Source of the DNA: Armigeres subalbatus
Lineage: Eukaryota; Arthropoda; Insecta; Diptera; Culicidae
Direction: 5' to 3'
Assembly: GCF_024139115.2 (NCBI RefSeq)
Contig: NC_085141.1
Span: 178,014,994 to 178,078,993 of the forward strand
DNA length: 64,000 nucleotides
Shown: positions 12,189 to 23,371 of the stretch, in pieces
How the letters are laid out: each line of letters begins with the position of its first letter
Numbering within the stretch: the stretch's first letter is position 1
Notes under the pieces: generated by a model
The model's input: the letters and a program-made list of their open reading frames with translations, nothing else
The model's database searches: none
Told to the model about the DNA's origin: nothing
Program-made: the position numbers and the translations under genes

Positions 12189-13446
12189 TACGTTGCTGAT
12201 ACGGAATGGCCTTACGGAAAATTTGATCACATTACCAAAGTAAATTTGACAGCTGATTCAGTCAGTATAATGCAATCTACACACCAGTCAAGCAGTTTGA
12301 CGAACATTGACTCCGCCCCCAAGAGAACGCTTTGTTTGAACGTGTGTGAAGTTGTGGGAACTACAGTGACTATAATAACAGTGCCGTCAAGTGTCAGAAT
12401 TGGAACAGAATCGTCTGTCAGTTCCATACAAATGCGCGTTCCAAACGAGCAGGAGACCTGTCAAACGTGGCACATGGCGTTACTCTTCTTGTAGGACTCT
12501 AGTGGGAACAACCATTTGACAGTTGGCGGCTCGGTTGGAAAAAATTAAAACGGTTTGATTTTGGTTTGAGTTGTCGGGGTCGGAGTCAAGGTTCGCCGAA
12601 CATGTTTGAGCATTTGTAGTGAAGTTGCACAAACCCCCATGTATATTTTTTTAAGGTTGGTGCTCAAGTTGGCGCTTCGGTCGTTCGTGTGTGATATTGT
12701 TGGTCGAATAAATTGATTGTTCGTGCCGCTGTTGGTAAAACTTGATGGATGTTTAAATAAACGAGAGGTGGAGTCAATGTTGGTCAAACTGCTTGACCGT
12801 GTGTACGTTCCATAAGAGAAATGTTACTTTTCCGTACGTAATACTTTTCTGTATGGAAAAGTGATAGCTCTATTTACTTTATCCAGCAGGCGTTATTAGC
12901 GTTAGGGGCGATTCAAATATGACGTCCACCACTTTTTGAGATTTCTAGACCCCCTCCCCCCTTTGTCAAGCTTTTTTGTATACCTTGTATATGTACTGTC
13001 ATAAAATCTTAGACCCCCCCCTAAAACCTTGTCAGCTCCGTACACTCTTAAAAATCATGAAAATTACATCCCACCGAATCTCCAATGCACATTTATTATT
13101 TAATGGATTGACACCATAATCATATGCAGTTTGGGGCTGGTAGGATTGAATTCACTAAATGCACTACTTTTAAGTCTTTTAGGGCATTGAGAAACCAGCA
13201 TTATTTTTTTTTCAGTTCACACTTTACAGGAGTTGTATTTCTGGTGGTTTCGGGATGACATTTGTAGCACACCGCAAAACTTGAATTTGCACTAAAAATA
13301 GCCATAAAATAATAATAATAAACAGCAATAAACCACAAAATGTACACTCTTTAAAAGCGTTGACGGTCCAAAATGTTGCTGCCCGCGGAACATTCAGAAA
13401 TATCAAACACAACCTAAACAGCAGAGCGATTATTTTCTTGCACCAC
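12189..13446. other. Mostly unannotated; one MITE-like fragment
   Basis: At about 12905-13035 the sequence carries GGGCGATTCAAATATGACG, runs of Cs and CTTTGTCAAGCTTTTTTGTA, resembling the interior of the element at 45567-45731 in degraded form. The rest shows nothing I can identify. Confidence 0.4.
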
Positions 13447-13454
13447 GTACCAAC

Positions 13455-13650
13455 TATAGATAGTGGAATATATAGATGAGCGAAGATAAATCCTCTGTCT
13501 CCAAACGAACTGTCAAACGTGTCTCCAAACGAACATGACGTCACGATTTCAATGGAAACGTTAAGGGCTGTGACGTCATACGCGCGTGTGCACGGGCAAA
13601 AAAATCGACTCAGCCATGCTTTCGCTCATCTATAGATTCTACTATCTATA
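13455..13650. mobile_element. 196 bp MITE with perfect 8 bp TSD
   Basis: Terminal inverted repeats start TATAGATAGT and extend about 30 bp, to ATAGATGAGCGAA. Direct repeats GTACCAAC flank the element on both sides (13447-13454 and 13651-13658). An 8 bp duplication is typical of hAT and P-type transposases. The interior has two TGACGTCA-type motifs. No ORF. Confidence 0.9.
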
Positions 13651-13685
13651 GTACCAACCACAACAAACGAATGAATGACATATGT

Positions 13686-13942
13686 CAAGCTCTATCTGGT
13701 AAAAGGGCGAATGTCGCAAGAGAGAATTCTCTTCGTCGACTTCCCCTCATTTGAATAAAAGTGACAAGCAGAGGATTTCTTTGCAGTTCATCACCTCAGA
13801 ATGCAAGTTCGCATTGTTTTCTATCGTTCTGAGGTGATAAACCCCAAAGGAATCAGCTGCTTGTCACTTTTATTTAAAAGAGGGGAAGTTGACGAAGAGA
13901 ATCCTCTCTTGCGACATTCGCCCTTATTCCAGATAGAGCTTG
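13686..13942. mobile_element. 257 bp foldback element
   Basis: Arms begin CAAGCTCTATCTGG and close at CCAGATAGAGCTTG. They are nearly complementary throughout, including AGAGAATTCTCTTCGTCGAC against GTTGACGAAGAGAATCCTCT and the inner TTCATCACCTCAGAA pair. A single arm of a relative lies at 43040-43120. I see no clear target duplication. Confidence 0.8.
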
Positions 13943-14511
13943 AATGTTCTTAATATTGCGAGAAAAGAGAAAAATTCTAATTTTGCGGAGCAAAGAAGAA
14001 GAAGCAGACTGAGTGTCAGAAACTTCAAAATGGCATGCACTGTACGAAAAGTGTTGATATTTCTTGATATCAAGAATATTCGAGAAATCTAAAATCTTTC
14101 AAAGTCACATAAATATATGATAAAATGCCTTCAAAGTATCATAAAACTTGTTTAAAAAATACAGCGGCATGTAACACTCGTTTAAAGCTACATATTCTCG
14201 TTGAATTTAATAATCAACATTCACACCAAAAAAATAAACCAAAAAATTTTACCGTGCAACAAGTGATTTGACGTTTGCGGAACAGCTTTCCGACAGTCGA
14301 CCGTCGGACCCCGGTTCGAATTTTTCAATCTTCTCGCAATACAAGTTCGTGTAAATTCACGTGCAGTAAATCGCAACATATCAGAGCTTAGATAATAGAA
14401 TTTTTTATAACAGCGATTCATTGATACAAACATAAATTTAAGTCTTATATGTGTTAAGTCTCAATATCAGGGATTGAATTCTAAAGAGAATGAGCGAGTC
14501 TCTCACTTACA

Positions 14512-15619
14512 GTGTTGCCACATTTTTATCTGTACCATGGCCTCAAAAATCTTTATCATCTGTACCAAAATCTTCAAAAATCTGTACCAAAATCTGTACC
14601 AGATGAACACTGAACACCTGATGTACCTGATGAACACTCACACGCGATGTAAGTTTGAATTGTCAATTAATAAAAAATCGCCAGCGAATTAGAATCGATC
14701 AAAAATCGTATCTTAGTTTCAAGCATTTATCGTTAGTGTTACGTTTTGAACTAATTTTTCTTCCTATGGCAGAGCCATAACACGAAACAATATTTTACGT
14801 TGACTAGACTGGCCCAGGAAACAAAAAGTTGTCGAATTCCACGGGGCACCTCCCAGGATTGTGTCTTTGAGTGCGAAAATCATGGGGACTTCAGCCAAAA
14901 TATATCCAGATTTTCGCGCATGGTAATGGCGGCTCTGTTGATTTAAAGGTGTATTCGTCCCTGTACTTCTTTGGCATCTGGCTTGGGTTTGACATTCCGT
15001 TTTCCTCCTGTCCATGATGAAGGGAGAGGGTAATCGAATTGTCAAACCCAAGTCAGATCTCAAAGAAGTACGGGGACGAATACACTTTTTAATCAGCAGA
15101 GCCGCCATTACCATGCGCGAAATGCTGGATATATTTGGGCTGAAATCCCCATGCAAACTTCAAATCAAATGCCCCAACTTATGCAACAAGCGATTGAGCT
15201 GAAATTTTGAGAGGTTGATTTTCCACCCAAAGACACAATCCTGGGGGATGCCCCGTGGAATTCGACAACATTTTTTTCTCCCCATACTAAGCTGGGCCAG
15301 TCTACTGTTGACATTGGTATTAATAAGGTTTATATTCAAACGATAATTTTGTGTTTATTATAGTTTGATGAGAAGTTATAGTCGGTGATAACTTACCTAC
15401 TGTTCTCATCTGGAAAAATCTCAAATGAAAATTGCAATCATTCCTATCGTCGGAGAATGATTAACAGAAGCAAATTTACTTTTCTAATGCTTTGTTAAAA
15501 ATCTGTACCAATCTGTACTTTTTGGCAAAAATCTGTAATCTGTACCGTACAGAATCTGTACCAAAATTTGTTAAAAAATCTGTACCTTTCCAGATAAATC
15601 TGTACTTGTGGCAACACTG
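14512..15619. mobile_element. 1.1 kb hAT-like non-autonomous transposon
   Basis: Ends are CAGTGTTGCCACA and its reverse complement TGTGGCAACACTG, matching the CAGTG-type ends typical of hAT elements. The flanks are a perfect 8 bp duplication, CTCACTTA (14504-14511 and 15620-15627). Both subterminal regions carry clusters of CTGTACCAAAAT in the same orientation, plausible transposase binding sites. There is no transposase ORF; another inverted repeat (14805-15304) occupies the middle. Confidence 0.92.
14805..15304. mobile_element. 500 bp inverted-repeat element nested in the hAT-like element
   Basis: Ends TAGACTGGCCCAG and CTGGGCCAGTCTA. The arms pair through GTTGTCGAATTCCACGGGGC and AATCCTGGGAGG-type blocks, and an inner pair around CCATTACCATGCGCGAAA. 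GTTGAC lies immediately left of the element and two bases right of it, a possible duplication. Open frames at 14764-15156 (minus) and 15014-15202 (plus) are by-products of the palindrome and have no recognisable domain. Confidence 0.8.
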
Positions 15620-15627
15620 CTCACTTA

Positions 15628-16834
15628 TCATCTCTGTATACATGTATGATATGTAGCATCCCGCGAGAGACTTTTTTCGCAAGTTGTCATGATAGAGAAC
15701 TGATTCAGGAGGCTATAGACGATTGCACGAGCCAAAAACTCCATATAAAAAAATGTAAACATTGCCCTCATGAAACTTCACTCGCCATTTGAATGCGGGT
15801 AAAAAAATGCCCTCATATGATGTCATGGTGCAATGGTTCATACCCCATGATAAATTTCTTTTAGAAAGCTCCAAATGCGGGGAACACTGAGATCTGATGA
15901 TGCATTTCAACTTGTTCTACACAACTGTGCAGTAACCAACACGAAAGGAGCGAAAACAAAGCGAGAATCACCATTTTTCTGTGGGGACTGCCTATCCGAT
16001 TCTCTTTTTTCGCACTTGTATACAAGTTTCATAAATTTGTTATCATGGCTTGTTATGATTCGGAACAGTTTTTGCCTCTCTTTTATCGTTGTTCGTTATC
16101 TATTGAGAGCGATTTCTGCAAACCCTGCTCAATATATTTAAGTGCATTGGAGATTCGGTGGGATATAAGTTTCATGATTTTAAAGAGTGTAACAAAATCC
16201 GTCACGCATGCAGTTACTCAGACTTTTTCTTCGAACAAAACTTTGGGAACGCGGAGTAATGGTAATTTTTTTCTTATTTGAGCAATAAACCGAAACTATT
16301 TTTTGCATTAAACGTAATGGAATTTAATCAAGCAAAAAATCTATTTAAAATATAATATTTCAGAGCATTCATTCGTACTGGATGAGAATAAAATTGTACG
16401 CAAATGTCCATGTAACAAAAAAGGTCTTGCCGTAGGGTAGGATGGTCCAAATGGTCCTGTTAGCCTTCCGAGGCTCACTTCAACTTTCACAACACAAGAA
16501 CTTTCATGTTGCAAAAAGTACAACAGTCCGAAAATCTGTTATATTGAAACTAATTAAAATGTTATCAACGTGTTTTTTCGGGAAAATAATAAAGGAGATA
16601 GATACTCTCATTGAGGACATTTTTTATGTCCAATGGATCTTATGCAGGCCCTCCGGAAGATCCTGAACCAACGGAACGCCGGTCAATTTTCTCAATAAAC
16701 AGCGCAATGTTTCTTAAAACATTTCTAAAAATCCTGTCGAAGTAAAACAAATTATTAATTCATGTGTGATCCGGTGTGACCCTATGAGTTAAGAAAAAAG
16801 TTGCTTTTCTTCCACTTGGCGGCGCTAGTGTACA
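15628..16834. other. No recognisable gene or repeat
   Basis: Contains small open frames only. The part just before 16835 (TGGCGGCGCTAGTGTACA) is the first half of a tandem-repeat unit that continues at 19224, split by the transposon in between. Confidence 0.45.
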
Positions 16835-16836
16835 TA

Positions 16837-19221
16837 AAGGGTGTACGGAATCAAATTGCACCACTTTGAACTACTCGCCAAAAATTAGTCTATCAACCGA
16901 TTGTCATGAAATTTTTAGGGACTGAAATACAATATAGAAGCTTTGACTACCCAACAAACATTCACTAGTTGAACTAACATCAGTGTGATGATTTAATTCA
17001 GCGCTGTGTTGAATAATGTCTGTACTATTTCTTATCACAACTTCTGTTCAAGCTTTGTTCACACAATTTTGGCGAAGTTATACAACTACAACATATCATT
17101 TTGAAAAACAACTTTATTAACTGATTCGTTAAACCTTTAACAAGCATTTTACTAAGCCTCAATTCAGCTACATGTGAATTCTTCGAAAATAATAACGCAT
17201 AGAAGGTAACATCAGTAAGATCTCCAATGAACGTATTTTGAAGCAATTGCTATTTTTATATATGTAATCATTTTAAAATTTTCCTAAATCGGGTCTCGAA
17301 CTGCTGTCATTTGATCATCCGCCGGTAACGTTGTCATCCGCGCCATCCTTGATTTGTTAGATATGGCTCACTCAGTGCATAACATAAATAATCTTATTGC
17401 TGAATATGAATCATAATTGAACTCTTATTCAATTAGTCGATCTGTCAAACTACAGTTTGTTAATAACTGTACAAGATTTTTATTTCAACCATTGTTCAGT
17501 CAGTCATAACCATCGCACACTAGGAAAAATACGTAAAAATAATGTCGATAAACGATAAAATAAAATCCGTCCCTAATGCTATTTATGGATTTATGAAAAT
17601 AAAATCAATGTATATTCGGCCTTCCTCAGAATCTCTTGATAATCGGTTGCGATATGATTGTTAAATACTAAAATTATTCCAATTTCGCAGCAATAAAGAT
17701 CAACATCCATGCGATAATATTGGGATTCCACACATCAAAGATTCAATAATTTTCCGATGTTATTCAACGGCGTTATGTCCGGCTTTTAGTAAATTTAGTT
17801 TCGCATGAATTCATGATTTTTTTTATTGCTCCAGCAGTTTCGATCGTTATAAGTGGTTATAATCTCCGGCAGTTTAATAAATCACGAAAATAAAAAGCAT
17901 GTCTTGAAAATAAATCATTATTTTTCTATAAATTAAAAGATCTAGAATCCAGATTTTCTCTCAAACTGAAAAATCATGTTTTTTCCCACTGTGCGATAGA
18001 TCAGATAAATGTGAAATCCAATGGTTAAGAAGGACAAAGGTAAAGAAGGATGTCTAATGCCTGCTTATTAACTTACTATTCAAACTCAATTCGACCACCC
18101 TTTCAGAGCATCACATCATAGTCGAACAGAGAACTTTAAAAATCATTAGTTCAGTACATTGTTAAACTTCCCGTAAACGAAAACGTAAGTTCGACTTCAA
18201 ATAAAGGTAGTAAACAAATAAATAGGCCATGTCGAATATTAGTTAGATTAAATACTGAAATGAAATCTGTCTAGCAAATTATTCAGCATCCATTTTATTC
18301 AGCTACAAAGATCACAAATAAACAATAATTCAACCTAGATGCTTGTTTGTAGCTTGTCGTTGTTTGTTGGGTATGTATCACTGTTTCACTGTAATTCTTA
18401 AATGCATCCAAATGCTGAAACTTTTTTCTTAAATCAACTCATAAGATTTTGTACATGTCCCTGACTAACATTTTTCATCCTGCAATCTATCCCAACAAAA
18501 AAATTAACTAATTTTATTGTCGCAGTCGATTATTTAACTTAATTAAAGTCAACTTTCCCAAAGAAACCATATTTTTTGACGCTTCTAACTATTACAAAAA
18601 TCGAAAACAAAAAATCAAAAAAGTGCTGCAGTGTGAACCGGCCTGAACAATGAGATTGATTCTCTCTCAAAATCTGACAATTATCAGTCCAAAATTAGAT
18701 TTCAGCGCTTTTCTTATTTTTTTTGTTTTGATTTTGGTTGTTTACTATAGAAGCGACAAAACAGAAATTTTTTTGAAAAGTTTACCTGTATTAGTCGGAT
18801 AAACGAAAATGTTAACGTTGGAGTTAGAAACCAATACCAAATGTTGACGCGAAAGGCCAAATTAACATTTTATGTTCCGTAATAATAAATTTTGGAGGCT
18901 TCCGAAGCTCGTGTTTTCATTCCAGACCAGTATCTTTCAATCTGCCCCAATTCTGGTGATATCGGGATCAAAGGCAAAAAATTGGATTACTAACATCTTT
19001 TTATAAGATGTGGAATATGGAGGTGAATGCGCAAGATTTATTTTCTCACGTCCTGTTCCTTCGGCTGTATTTTCGAAACTACTGGAAGTTTCTTAATGAA
19101 ATTCACGCAGTGTGAATAACACATGCTGAAGCCGTCTTCCACAAAATTTCGTTGTAATCAGTCCAGTAGGTGAAATGTTATCGACTTTTGAAAGTGGTGC
19201 AATTTGATTCCGTACACCCTT
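16837..19221. mobile_element. 2.4 kb non-coding DNA transposon
   Basis: Perfect terminal inverted repeats of about 31 bp: left AAGGGTGTACGGAATCAAAT then TGCACCACTTT, right its reverse complement. TA occurs on both flanks (16835-16836 and 19222-19223). The insertion is confirmed by the flanks: left GGCGGCGCTAGTGTACA and right TATGAAACTAAAAG together rebuild a unit of the tandem repeat at 19225-19760. No open frame over 80 codons, so it has no transposase. Confidence 0.9.
18560..18770. repeat. Internal foldback shared with 55.9-56.1 kb
   Basis: The arms pair AAAGTGCTGCAGTGTGAACC-side sequence (with ACGCTTCTAACTATTAC before it) to AGCGCTTTTCTTATTTTTTT and TATAGAAGCGACAAAA. A single arm (GAACCGGCTTGAA, AAAGTGCTGCACGTGTGAAC, CCTCTAGCTATTAT) recurs at 55890-56060. 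So the 2.4 kb transposon either carries, or was built around, a smaller foldback. Confidence 0.6.
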
Positions 19222-19223
19222 TA

Positions 19224-19760
19224 TATGAAACTAAAAGTTTGGCTCGACATCTCGGGATCTATGGAATTTAGGAAGTTCTCGTCTTCCACAAAGTTGTTCG
19301 GGGGTTGGAAGACAATATGTTCAAAAACTATTTAGTTTATAATTCATCTGCAACATAAGGCGGCGCTACTGTATATAAGAGATCAGTTTAATTCAATATC
19401 TCCGGATTTGTGAGATCTAGAAATTTGTCGTCTTCTATAAAGTTGTTCGGGGATTGTAAACTAATATGGTGATAAGTTGTTCAGTTTAGAATTCAACTGC
19501 AAGGTGGCGCCAGTTTATATGAGAGATTAGTTTGGTTAAATTTCTCAGGATCTGTGGGATTTAGATAGTTGCCGTCTTCTACAAAGTTGCTCGGGGATTG
19601 TAAACCAATATGTTGAGAAACTGTTTAGTTTGGATTACATCCATTGGACAACCAGTTTTGTTAGATATCTTGGGATCTGTGGGCTTTAGAAGTTGCCGTC
19701 ACTCACAGTTTTTTTTTTGAAATTGAAAACCAATGTGTTGAGAAAAGTGGGCTTGGTAGT
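19224..19760. repeat. ~145 bp tandem repeat, about four units
   Basis: Units share GTCTTCTACAAAGTTGTTCG, GGGGATTGTAAACTAATATG, TGTTTAGTTTGGAATTCA-like and GGCGGCGCTA..TATATAAGAG. The first landmark occurs near 19282, 19431 and 19575, giving periods of 149 and 144 bp. A partial fourth unit follows to 19760. Not coding. Confidence 0.75.
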
Positions 19761-20380
19761 CATATGGCTACCGTTTCTGCCTCATGCGCATCCTGCATCC
19801 AATTAGCTATTGCTTTCGTATCACATTGGCCACTAGTTATTATTGTCGAAATTACATCATCCTTGTCGGATAGCTTAACTTAGGCGAGATATTAATTTGT
19901 TATTCAATAACTCTCGAATACCTGATGTGGTAATTATTACCAATGTTTACTATAATAGTATTTTGTTAACAAAAATCATCATCAAGTCCCTCCAAGACAC
20001 GTGGATTCTTTTTCGCAAATTTCATATCAATTTGTCCATTTCGAAACATATGCTGTGCATATGCACAGCCAAGATATTTAACAAAAAAATGGTTTTCGTA
20101 CGGCCGAGTTGCCGAATAATATGCAATTAATTATTAAAAATCATCATTCATTTGTTTGCGTAGTATATTCTTGGGTTATTATTGTACCTATGATGATGGT
20201 GGTAAACTCTATACAATTATTGTTTTGTAAAGATCATTGAAATGGTTGAGAAAAATATGCTGGTCTAGGACGAACTGTACAAAACGACTATTTTACGTTC
20301 CGGTAAACGGCCATCTGATGGCCACCTGCTGTCATAGCTGAGGGCAAGATTCGCGATAAATATTAAGTTTTATTTCAAAA
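19761..20380. other. No recognisable feature
   Basis: AT-rich. An open frame of 77 codons at 19897-20130 has no identifiable motif. Confidence 0.4.
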
Positions 20381-21981
20381 AACGAGCAATGGGTAATGTT
20401 TTCAACATAACCGCGAGTAGACGTAGGACTTGTATGAACGTAACGTATTTACATTTAACTTTTAACTTTTGGATCTATAGAGTTTGATTATAGGTATTGA
20501 TATTGGAAAGACAACTTCCATGCTGTGTTGAATTTTTAGCAATTTGTGTATTCTAAACTTCTGGAAATAAAACTAATAATTAAATCCATAATAAGAATTG
20601 TTTTGTTTCTAACTATTAAGCCCTTATTTACTCAAGCAAGTGTAGGGCATTTATAGATCCCTTATTGATGATAGTATTTGAAGGTAAACAATTCTATTTA
20701 TAAAATTTTCAGATTTTCAAATGTGCTATTTTGGGGGAACTCTCCCGTTTTCCAAACAAAGAAATGCAGCACCAATTTCGTTGCTTCTTTTTGCTACCAT
20801 GCGTGTTTACTGATGAAAAAAAAATCATAACAATAAGAAACAAGTCAAGGAGCAGTAACCCTACTGTAATAGAGGAGATACTGCTAATACATCAACGAAA
20901 ACTTATATAATGTTTTGATTCCAAACTACATGTCTACGTCAAGTTTAATGAAACAATTTCTCAGAAAATAAAAAACAAAGTATAAGATAAAGTTTATTTA
21001 AATATTCTTCCGAAAATTATTTTTTGCGGACTTTTTTTAAAACATGTAATTCAGCAAAATTTTCTAATCTAAAATAGATATTAACACTATTGCTGATTGT
21101 GCATCTTTAATTGCTAATACCTTCTGCAAATAAATGAAAGTAATTATTTTAATCAGATTTTTATTTTCATCGGCGTAGTTGATTTTTTTATATGAAATCA
21201 GAAATGTTTTAATGTACATGTCGTTTAGTACCAAGCACAACTTAACATATGGTCAGTCATATGACATGACTCGTACTCATCCCGGGATCATTTGAATTAT
21301 GAAACCAATCACCTGAATGAGCAGACCAAATCTCTCTAATTTTATTCTTCTTCATACACCACCGAACTCCGAGCGATGCGATGGGCGATTGCATCCATCG
21401 CAACCGACACTATTGTACGCGACCATCATAAAGCACAGAATGACAAAAAAATTCGCCCACTTCTTTCATGCATATTCGCAGACCCACCGGCAGTTCTACC
21501 GCTGGTGACTGCATGCTGTCGCTGTGTAGGTAAACACAGCGAACGAACGAACGAAACGAAAAATGCGCGAACTAAAAGCACGTCAGTACGCGCTGCTGTC
21601 ACAAATTATAATGACTCGCACGCGGCATGCACTGCTTCTTTTATACACAAGGAAAATCTTCCGACGGACCCGAAGGCCTGACATACCGCATTCTGATGTC
21701 CGTGTTAGGAATGTACGGGATTGGTTACATATGAAATTTTTGCTGGCTTTGACTAGTATTGAAATTTTCAATAGCTTATCGTTAATAATCTTAAGTTTCA
21801 GTGAAATAGGCAAAATGCTGGAGAGTGTCCGAGTCGATTGATATATAAATCTTCAAAATCCATAGAAAGATAAAGGCGCTAGTAACGTTCAAAATATTCC
21901 CTTCCAGCGTAACGCTCTCGATTTCCAAAAATCTAAATGACACCCAGTATAGTAAAGAAAGACGTAAGTCCAACGTCAAAA
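20381..21981 (-). mobile_element. Rep-A interspersed repeat, copy 1 (1.6 kb)
   Basis: Near-identical by eye to the reverse complement of 60236-61833 and related to 27887-29640. In its own orientation it starts TTGACGTTGGACTTACGTC and ends near CATTGCTCGTTTTT. It contains a TATA box at 21639-21645 with an initiator-like TCATTA 33 bp on. No long ORF, no terminal inverted repeat longer than a loose GACGTnGGACTT match and no clear target duplication. A solo LTR or a non-autonomous element are both possible. Confidence 0.8.
21609..21645 (-). promoter_or_regulatory. Putative TATA + initiator core promoter in Rep-A copy 1
   Basis: On the minus strand TATAAAA (21639-21645) is followed by TCATTA (21609-21614), with the A of TCA 33 bases after the first T of the box. 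The spacing is what RNA polymerase II core promoters use. The identical arrangement is in copy 3, and a TATA motif at the same place persists in the diverged fragment near 1590. Function is inferred. Confidence 0.5.
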
Positions 21982-22636
21982 GTGTTTTTAATTACGCTGT
22001 GAGAAAAAGTGAAGTGCAGTGATAATCACAGAGGGATAATAAATTGGCTCGTAACTGCTGATTTATCCAAAATTTTAAACCAAAGTACATAGGATACAAT
22101 AAAAAAATATGAATATTAAACTTTCGTTTGATGTTGTTCATAGCATTCGAATGTTGAGGGTGAGGGAGGAGAGGGGAAGCCTCCCCAACAAACAATTTAA
22201 GCTGAATAAGCTAGGTTTTTAGCTGAAGAAGTCTATTTTCAGCTAAATAAGCGGTATATCAGCTGTTAATATTTGTTGGATTGTTAGCGGACGGGTGCCA
22301 TACTGATTGTCCTGTCCTGTGTCCTTAAGCTCTACAAACTACAAATTCTTCATCACTCATATATTTTTACAGGAGCACTTTATTTTACAGAAGCACATAA
22401 GATTGTAAATTTTTGTCTTTTTTGAACAACAAAGATGTACCAAAACGTTATTACATACTTCACATGAAATAAAAAAGGGGAGATCATTGAGTTTACTTAA
22501 CCAGAGAGATATTTTCTCAAAAATTCCGAATAAAAAATTGAAATTTGCAATTTTGTGTTACTCACCTGTATGTGTAGTACGAGTGATGTACCTTAAGATA
22601 TTAGTGAGAAATAAGAGAAATTTCTTCACAAATTTA
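21982..22636. other. No recognisable feature
   Basis: Spacer with short low-complexity stretches only. The last 13 bases (CTTCACAAATTTA) are one side of a target duplication. Confidence 0.5.
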
Positions 22637-22700
22637 GAATTGAATTGAATTATCTTTATTCACGAGATTTTCGGCCCTAGGCCGGCTCATCTCGTAGGAA
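22637..22700 (-). mobile_element. 64 bp severely 5'-truncated non-LTR retrotransposon end
   Basis: On the minus strand it reads GGCCTAGGGCCGAAAATCTC, GTGAATAAAGATAATTCAAT and a TTCAA-repeat tail. A perfect 13 bp duplication, CTTCACAAATTTA, flanks it (22624-22636 and 22701-22713). A short direct-repeat tail with flanking duplication is the product of target-primed reverse transcription. The rest of the parent element is not in this window. Confidence 0.8.
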
Positions 22701-22851
22701 CTTCACAAATTTAAAATTTGTTAGAATAAAACGCATATGTTCCACTAAGAACAAAATTCGAGGCGAATATTCAGCCAACTTGCGACTCGGCTTCGAAGCT
22801 GCAAACCCTGGTTCGACCAGATCTACACTCTGGGCCTTTTCGTCATTGAAA

Positions 22852-23370
22852 ATGGCTACTAGGTTGGGTCTGACAAACTGGAACGCTTGCTCTCTCAAGA
22901 GCAAAATTGTCGAGCTCAGCGATTTCATTTAGGAGAATGATATTGATGCGGCTTTCATCACCGAACCCCACCTGAAGCCTGAGGTAAGTGCAACAATTCA
23001 GGCTGGTTAGGTTCGATCGAACAGGCTCCAGAGGGGGAGGAGTGGAAATCGCCTTGTGGAGAAACATCGCCTGCCACCTGCTGCCAGACTTCAAGCTTAA
23101 AATCATCGGAGCCGTTAGAGTGGAAGTCACCACCTTCGTCGGAGTCGTCGCGTTTTCGTGGCCACACAAGCCAAAGTCGACGACGGCAAGTCGGACGAAC
23201 TACGAAGCGACATAGTCAAGATCACTCGGCGGCAGGGGCAGTTCATCATCGTCGGAGACCTGAACGCAAAACACCAATCATGGGCACCAACGGTGCGTGG
23301 ACAAGAACATCGACTACCAGCGCCATCCATAAGGCGCCGCGAACAGCATGTTCCAAAGGCCCAGCAGGGC
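22852..23370 (+). pseudogene. Endonuclease domain of the jockey-like element
   Basis: Starts MATRLGLTNWNACSLKSKI, an APE-endonuclease N terminus (the N of NWNACS is the conserved metal-site Asn). It continues with a stop in the LSDFI*END segment, AAFITEPHLKPE (the conserved catalytic Glu), frameshift, RTGSRGGGVEIALWRNIA, and RRQGQFIIVGDLNAKHQSW (the GDLNA Asp/Asn pair). At least one stop and several frame changes; the domain end is missing where the DNA transposon sits. Confidence 0.8.
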
Positions 23371-23371
23371 C

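Noticed and set aside
14764..15202. Open frames on both strands at 14.8-15.2 kb
   Set aside because: Both arise from the arms of one inverted repeat and read similar peptides; no known domain.
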